Assembly (NCBI GenBank): GCA_020426085.1
Contig: JAGQQP010000164.1
Span: forward strand, 1 to 8,356
DNA: 8,356 nt
Direction: 5' to 3'
DNA from: Planctomycetaceae bacterium
Lineage (GTDB): Bacteria > Planctomycetota > Planctomycetia > Planctomycetales > Planctomycetaceae
Every line of letters starts with the position of its first letter. Within the stretch, counting starts at the first letter, position 1. The notes under the pieces were generated by a model, which had not been told where the DNA came from, made no database searches, and saw only the letters and a list, made by a program, of their open reading frames with translations. Shown here in pieces: positions 5,809 through 8,356 of the stretch. Made by a program: the position numbers and the translations under genes.

Positions 5809-6716
5809 TGGATGGTCTCCACTTCTGTCTGCGAAGAGACTCCAGAAAGTTCCAGAAAGATTTCTTCCAGGTTCAGATCTTCAACGGTCGTTGTTGCCTG
5901 GAATTGATGCGAGAGATTCTCTAGTGTAGCGACATCAAATTCTTTGACTGCCAGCAGTGCGTGATTGCCGTTGATTTCTGAACGCAGAGTGCCCGGAAGT
6001 TTGAGGCTGTGTGGCAAGTCCTGCCCGGCTGTGATGCGGATGCGTTTCACCTGATGGATCAGTGTGTCCAGTTCGCCGAAGAAGCCCAGTTTTCCGGCAT
6101 CCAGAAAAGCGACATGCGAAGCGACGCGTTCCAGGTCGGAAGTGATATGAGTCGAGAACAGAATGGTGTTGTCTTCATCCTCTGTGAATTCGATCAAAGA
6201 CTGCAGAAACTGACGGCGGGCGACGGGATCGAGACTGGCAACCGGTTCATCCAGCACCAGCAGTTCCGGATGGTGTCCCAGTGCTAAGATCACGGATAGC
6301 TTCTGGCGTTGTCCGGTCGAAAGTGCACCGACGCGCTGTGTCTCGTTCAGGTTCCATGCCTTTAACAGGGAATTGACATAGGCCTGATCCCATTGCGCGT
6401 AAAAGGCTCCCGTGTACTCCGTCAGTGACTGGACCGTCATCCAGGGGAGCAACGCGGAATCCTGTGAGACGTAGCCCAGGTGTGCTTTGGCTGACTCATC
6501 CAGGTCCCAGGAATTCTGGCCGAAAATGGAGCTCGTGCCTGAAGACGCTTTGAGTAAACCCAGGATGCATTTGATGAAGGTTGTTTTTCCAGATCCATTG
6601 GTTCCCAGCAGGCCAACGACCTGACCTGCGTTGATTTCCAGATCCAGGCCTGTCAGTACCTGGGTCTGCTGAAACTGCTTATGCAGATTTTCGGCTTGAA
6701 TGATTAAATTGCTCAT
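5805..6716 (-). CDS. ABC transporter ATP-binding protein, YtrB/CcmA-like exporter type
   Basis: A 303-aa cytoplasmic ATPase with the complete nucleotide-binding motif set: Walker A GTNGSGKT (38-45), Q-loop YVSQDSALLPW (82-92, Q85), signature LSTGQRQKL (132-140; Thr replaces the usual Gly at the third position), Walker B LLVLDEPVASLDP (152-164) and switch histidine in LFSTH (H190). Residues from about 225 form a C-terminal extension, RIRITAGQDL... to the end, as often seen in ABC-2 exporter ATPases. Its ATG overlaps the repressor stop and its stop overlaps the permease start, both as ATGA, implying translational coupling in one transcript. It should power the LRR permease. Export rather than import is inferred from the subfamily and from the absence of a binding protein. 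Confidence 0.93.
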   Translation of the reverse strand: MSNLIIQAENLHKQFQQTQVLTGLDLEINAGQVVGLLGTNGSGKTTFIKCILGLLKASSGTSSIFGQNSWDLDESAKAHLGYVSQDSALLPWMTVQSLTEYTGAFYAQWDQAYVNSLLKAWNLNETQRVGALSTGQRQKLSVILALGHHPELLVLDEPVASLDPVARRQFLQSLIEFTEDEDNTILFSTHITSDLERVASHVAFLDAGKLGFFGELDTLIHQVKRIRITAGQDLPHSLKLPGTLRSEINGNHALLAVKEFDVATLENLSHQFQATTTVEDLNLEEIFLELSGVSSQTEVETIQ

Positions 6717-7108
6717 GGTTGGTATTCCTGTAACAGCTTGTTGACGACTGCCAGAATCTGCTCATTGTTGAGCCCGAGTTGACGTCCATGCACAATGGCC
6801 TGTTCCATCAGTGGCTTGAGCTCCTGCATCCGCTCTCGGGAGCTTCCCGCAGGAACCGACTTTCGGACCATCATTCCCTTGCCACGCACCCGCTCTACGA
6901 CTTCGTCCCCTTCCAGTTTGGAATAAGCTTTCGAGATCGTCATCGCATTGACACCAAGCACGGTTGCCATTTGACGCACACTGGGGAGCATGTCTCCTGC
7001 ATTCAGATGACCGCCGGCAATCATCGCATTGATCTGTCCGATGATCTGCAGATAGATCGGCACGCCGGCAGAGGGATGCACTTCGAATTGTGTTGCTTTG
7101 ATTGCCAT
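6713..7108 (-). CDS. GntR-family transcriptional repressor, YtrA subfamily
   Basis: A 131-aa protein. An N-terminal GntR winged helix spans about 13-82: GVPIYLQIIGQINAMIAGG (15-33), the typical GDMLPSVRQMATVLGVNAMTISKAYSKLE (38-66) and the wing VVERVRGKGMMV (70-81). The short helical C-terminal tail (about 85-131) is diagnostic of the YtrA subfamily, which lacks a large effector domain and normally represses the ABC operon it leads. That matches this layout, with ATPase and permease following through ATGA overlaps. A strong SD, GAGGTAA, is 6 bases before ATG 7108. A perfect inverted repeat lies upstream, so autorepression is likely. The inducer is unknown; B. subtilis YtrA systems respond to cell-wall-active antibiotics, which is only an analogy here. 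Confidence 0.93.
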   Translation of the reverse strand: MAIKATQFEVHPSAGVPIYLQIIGQINAMIAGGHLNAGDMLPSVRQMATVLGVNAMTISKAYSKLEGDEVVERVRGKGMMVRKSVPAGSSRERMQELKPLMEQAIVHGRQLGLNNEQILAVVNKLLQEYQP

Positions 7109-7114
7109 TGATTA

Positions 7115-7121
7115 TTACCTC
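7115..7121 (-). promoter_or_regulatory. Ribosome binding site of the GntR/YtrA repressor
   Basis: GAGGTAA on the minus strand, six bases from the ATG at 7108. It is the strongest Shine-Dalgarno match in the window. Confidence 0.65.
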
Positions 7122-7123
7122 AT

Positions 7124-7145
7124 GTGTATTACTACACTAATACAC
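7124..7145. promoter_or_regulatory. YtrA-type operator (perfect 8+8 bp inverted repeat)
   Basis: GTGTATTA (7124-7131) and TAATACAC (7138-7145) are exact reverse complements around the six-base centre CTACAC. The heptamer TACACTA also occurs twice in tandem (7133-7139 and 7141-7147). The site lies between the -35 box and the ribosome binding site of the repressor gene, covering the -10 region, so binding would block the operon promoter. Palindromes of this TGTA...TACA look are typical of YtrA regulators. Confidence 0.7.
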
Positions 7146-7162
7146 TAGGGCGGTGGTGTCAA
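7134..7162 (-). promoter_or_regulatory. Promoter of the repressor-ABC transporter operon
   Basis: A perfect -35 box TTGACA (7157-7162, minus strand) is followed 17 bases later by TAGTGT (7134-7139), a poor -10 match with three of six. The -10 region falls inside the operator palindrome, which may explain its deviation from consensus. Confidence 0.5.
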
Positions 7163-7189
7163 TAAAAAAAGAGGAAAATTTGAAAAAGC

Positions 7190-7222
7190 AGGCAAGACTG
7201 ATTTCAGGTCAGGCAGACTGAT
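7190..7222. repeat. Short imperfect direct repeat downstream of the DUF1501 gene
   Basis: AGGCAAGACTGAT (7190-7202) and AGGCAGACTGAT (7211-7222) differ by one base insertion and are offset by 21 bases. On the minus strand they follow the DUF1501 stop and are succeeded by GCTTTTTC. No convincing hairpin terminator is visible, so their role is unknown. Confidence 0.35.
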
Positions 7223-7295
7223 GCGGGAACGATCATGCGTAAGTCAACACGACACGATCAGTTGAAGAGGGGGTATGCAGGAAGAACTCAGAAAA

Positions 7296-8356
7296 TCAAC
7301 CGAACAGTTCCATGATGGGTTTACCTGTAGTCAGGGTGCGCAGCAGGCCGGTCGGGTCCTGCGGATTGTTGATGGGAATGTCCAGCGCGTGGTAGATTGT
7401 CGCGGCCAGCTCTTCGGGGCGGACCGGATTGTGCGTGGGATATTGGCCGTACTTGTTCGATTTGCCGTAGACCTGTCCTCCGGCAATACCGGCACCAGCA
7501 AGAATGGAAGAGAAACAGCGGGGCCAGTGCTGTCGTCCTGGTGGATCCTGTTTGAGTACATTCGGTGTGCGACCGAATTCGCCGGTTACTACGACGAGTG
7601 TATTGTCGAGCATGCCGCGCTCTTTGAGATCGGAAAGTAAAGCGGCCAGCGCCTGATCAAGGCGAGGCAGACAGAAGCCCATGCCGTACGAACCGTTGCC
7701 GAACGCGTTGCCCATCCCCATATTGCCGCCATGCATATCCCAGCTGCTGCTGGGCGGACCCTGCTTGTCATGATCGGCCTGACCGGTCCAGCCATTGACG
7801 GTGACAAAACGAACTCCCGATTCGACCATGCGGCGGGCGAGCAGCAGGTTCTGTCCGAGCGGATGCATGCCGTACCGTTCGCGGACTTTGACGGGCTCTT
7901 CTTCCATGTTAAATGCTCTGCGACCCTCGGCCCGCGTTAACGCTTCGTAGGTTTTCTCACGCAGGTCAGACCAGTCTTTGACGGTCTGGTCCCGGTCAAG
8001 CTTATGCGATTCCAGGTTACTCAATACTGCTTTTCGCTTTTCGAAACGCTGTTCGTCGTAGGGAGCATAGATTTCAGGGGGCTTGAAGTCTTTCATCGCC
8101 GGATGATTGTTCGCCGAGCCGACAAACACGGGTGCATAAGCGGAACCCAGATAACCACCGATCCCGATATTCGGGGCGCAGAACACAGGCGGTCCCACGC
8201 ATTTGATGAGCCATGCATTGGAAACGAAATTGCGTTTGCTGGGTTTAAATTTGGAAACGTAGGAACCCAGGTAGGGTTGTTCGTTCGACATCCCCTGCTG
8301 CACGCGTTTTTCCGATTGGCCACTCAGCAGGTTGTGCATCGCGTCAAAGTGATTGC
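7296..8356 (-). CDS. DUF1501 family protein (planctomycete sulfatase-like), N-terminus beyond window
   Basis: The last 352 codons of a gene still open at the right edge. In-frame residues NHFDA precede the first internal methionine (8339), so that Met is not the true start. DUF1501 proteins are about 450-490 aa, often exported with a twin-arginine signal, and related to the alkaline phosphatase/sulfatase superfamily; about 100-130 residues are missing here. Numbered from Met 8339, visible family motifs are HNLLSGQS (2-9), APNIGIGGYLG (55-65), RYGMHPLGQNLLLARRMVE (155-173), SWDMHGGN (199-206), VVVTGEFGRTP (249-259), GRQHWP (268-273) and VRPEELAATIYHALDI (306-321). In planctomycetes these genes usually pair with a DUF1549/DUF1553 cytochrome-type gene, which would lie upstream outside the window. 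The enzymatic reaction is not established. No link to the ABC operon downstream is evident. Confidence 0.93.
   Translation of the reverse strand, partial: NHFDAMHNLLSGQSEKRVQQGMSNEQPYLGSYVSKFKPSKRNFVSNAWLIKCVGPPVFCAPNIGIGGYLGSAYAPVFVGSANNHPAMKDFKPPEIYAPYDEQRFEKRKAVLSNLESHKLDRDQTVKDWSDLREKTYEALTRAEGRRAFNMEEEPVKVRERYGMHPLGQNLLLARRMVESGVRFVTVNGWTGQADHDKQGPPSSSWDMHGGNMGMGNAFGNGSYGMGFCLPRLDQALAALLSDLKERGMLDNTLVVVTGEFGRTPNVLKQDPPGRQHWPRCFSSILAGAGIAGGQVYGKSNKYGQYPTHNPVRPEELAATIYHALDIPINNPQDPTGLLRTLTTGKPIMELFG

Noticed and set aside
6009..6287. Plus-strand 92-codon frame opposite the ATPase gene
   Set aside because: It is antisense to conserved ATPase motifs (Walker B and switch regions) and has no domain of its own.
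7244..7265. TCAAC/GTTGA inverted repeat as a terminator for the DUF1501 gene
   Set aside because: The stem is only five base pairs with a 12-base loop and no adjoining U run on the minus strand.
7275..7940. Plus-strand frames of 121 and 69 codons opposite the DUF1501 gene
   Set aside because: They are antisense to conserved DUF1501 motifs with no recognisable domain, so they are shadows of a GC-biased coding strand.
1..8356. Mobile element, CRISPR array, tRNA or phage signature
   Set aside because: I saw no transposase or integrase motifs, no long terminal repeats, no regularly spaced repeats and no tRNA-like arms. The genes form ordinary operons.

Overview
The window reads as chromosomal DNA from a planctomycete, most likely a Gimesia-like or Rubinisphaera-like member of Planctomycetota. 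The main evidence is the right-edge gene, a DUF1501 protein of the type these genomes carry in many copies. Moderate GC and a leucine-rich-repeat membrane protein are compatible. The genus is inferred from protein character only. There are no RNA genes, insertion sequences, CRISPR arrays or phage genes that I can see.

Left third (1-2787, minus strand): a two-gene operon, dabB then dabA, encoding a DAB-type dissolved-inorganic-carbon accumulation complex. DabB (526 aa) is a membrane protein of the NuoL/MrpA family. DabA (DUF2309) runs off the left edge after 380 residues, just before the point where the family's metal-binding Cys-x-Asp motif is expected. The known role of the pair is energy-coupled, vectorial conversion of CO2 to bicarbonate at the inner membrane. 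Both starts are preceded by the same decamer, TCAGAAAGTA.

Centre (2788-3654): a 300-bp divergent intergenic region with candidate promoters on both strands and five copies of a TTCGT motif, then a small winged-helix regulator on the plus strand that is the obvious candidate controller of dabBA. It is followed by a convergent intergenic stretch with overlapping terminator-like hairpins and a weak 49-codon ORF.

Right-centre (3655-7162, minus strand): a tightly coupled three-gene operon. A YtrA-type GntR repressor is followed by an ABC ATPase and a 717-aa permease, with both junctions being 4-base ATGA overlaps. A perfect 8+8-bp inverted repeat lies between the -35 box and the start codon of the repressor, which is a likely autoregulatory operator. 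The permease is unusual: a leucine-rich-repeat domain sits between TM1 and TM2, and there are about 12 predicted membrane segments in two blocks. By analogy with YtrA systems this may be a ligand- or envelope-stress-induced exporter, but the substrate is unknown.

Right edge (7296-8356, minus strand): the C-terminal 352 residues of a DUF1501 protein whose N-terminus lies beyond the window.

The best leads for something undescribed are the LRR-containing ABC permease operon and the dedicated winged-helix regulator with a TTCGT motif cluster controlling DAB carbon uptake.
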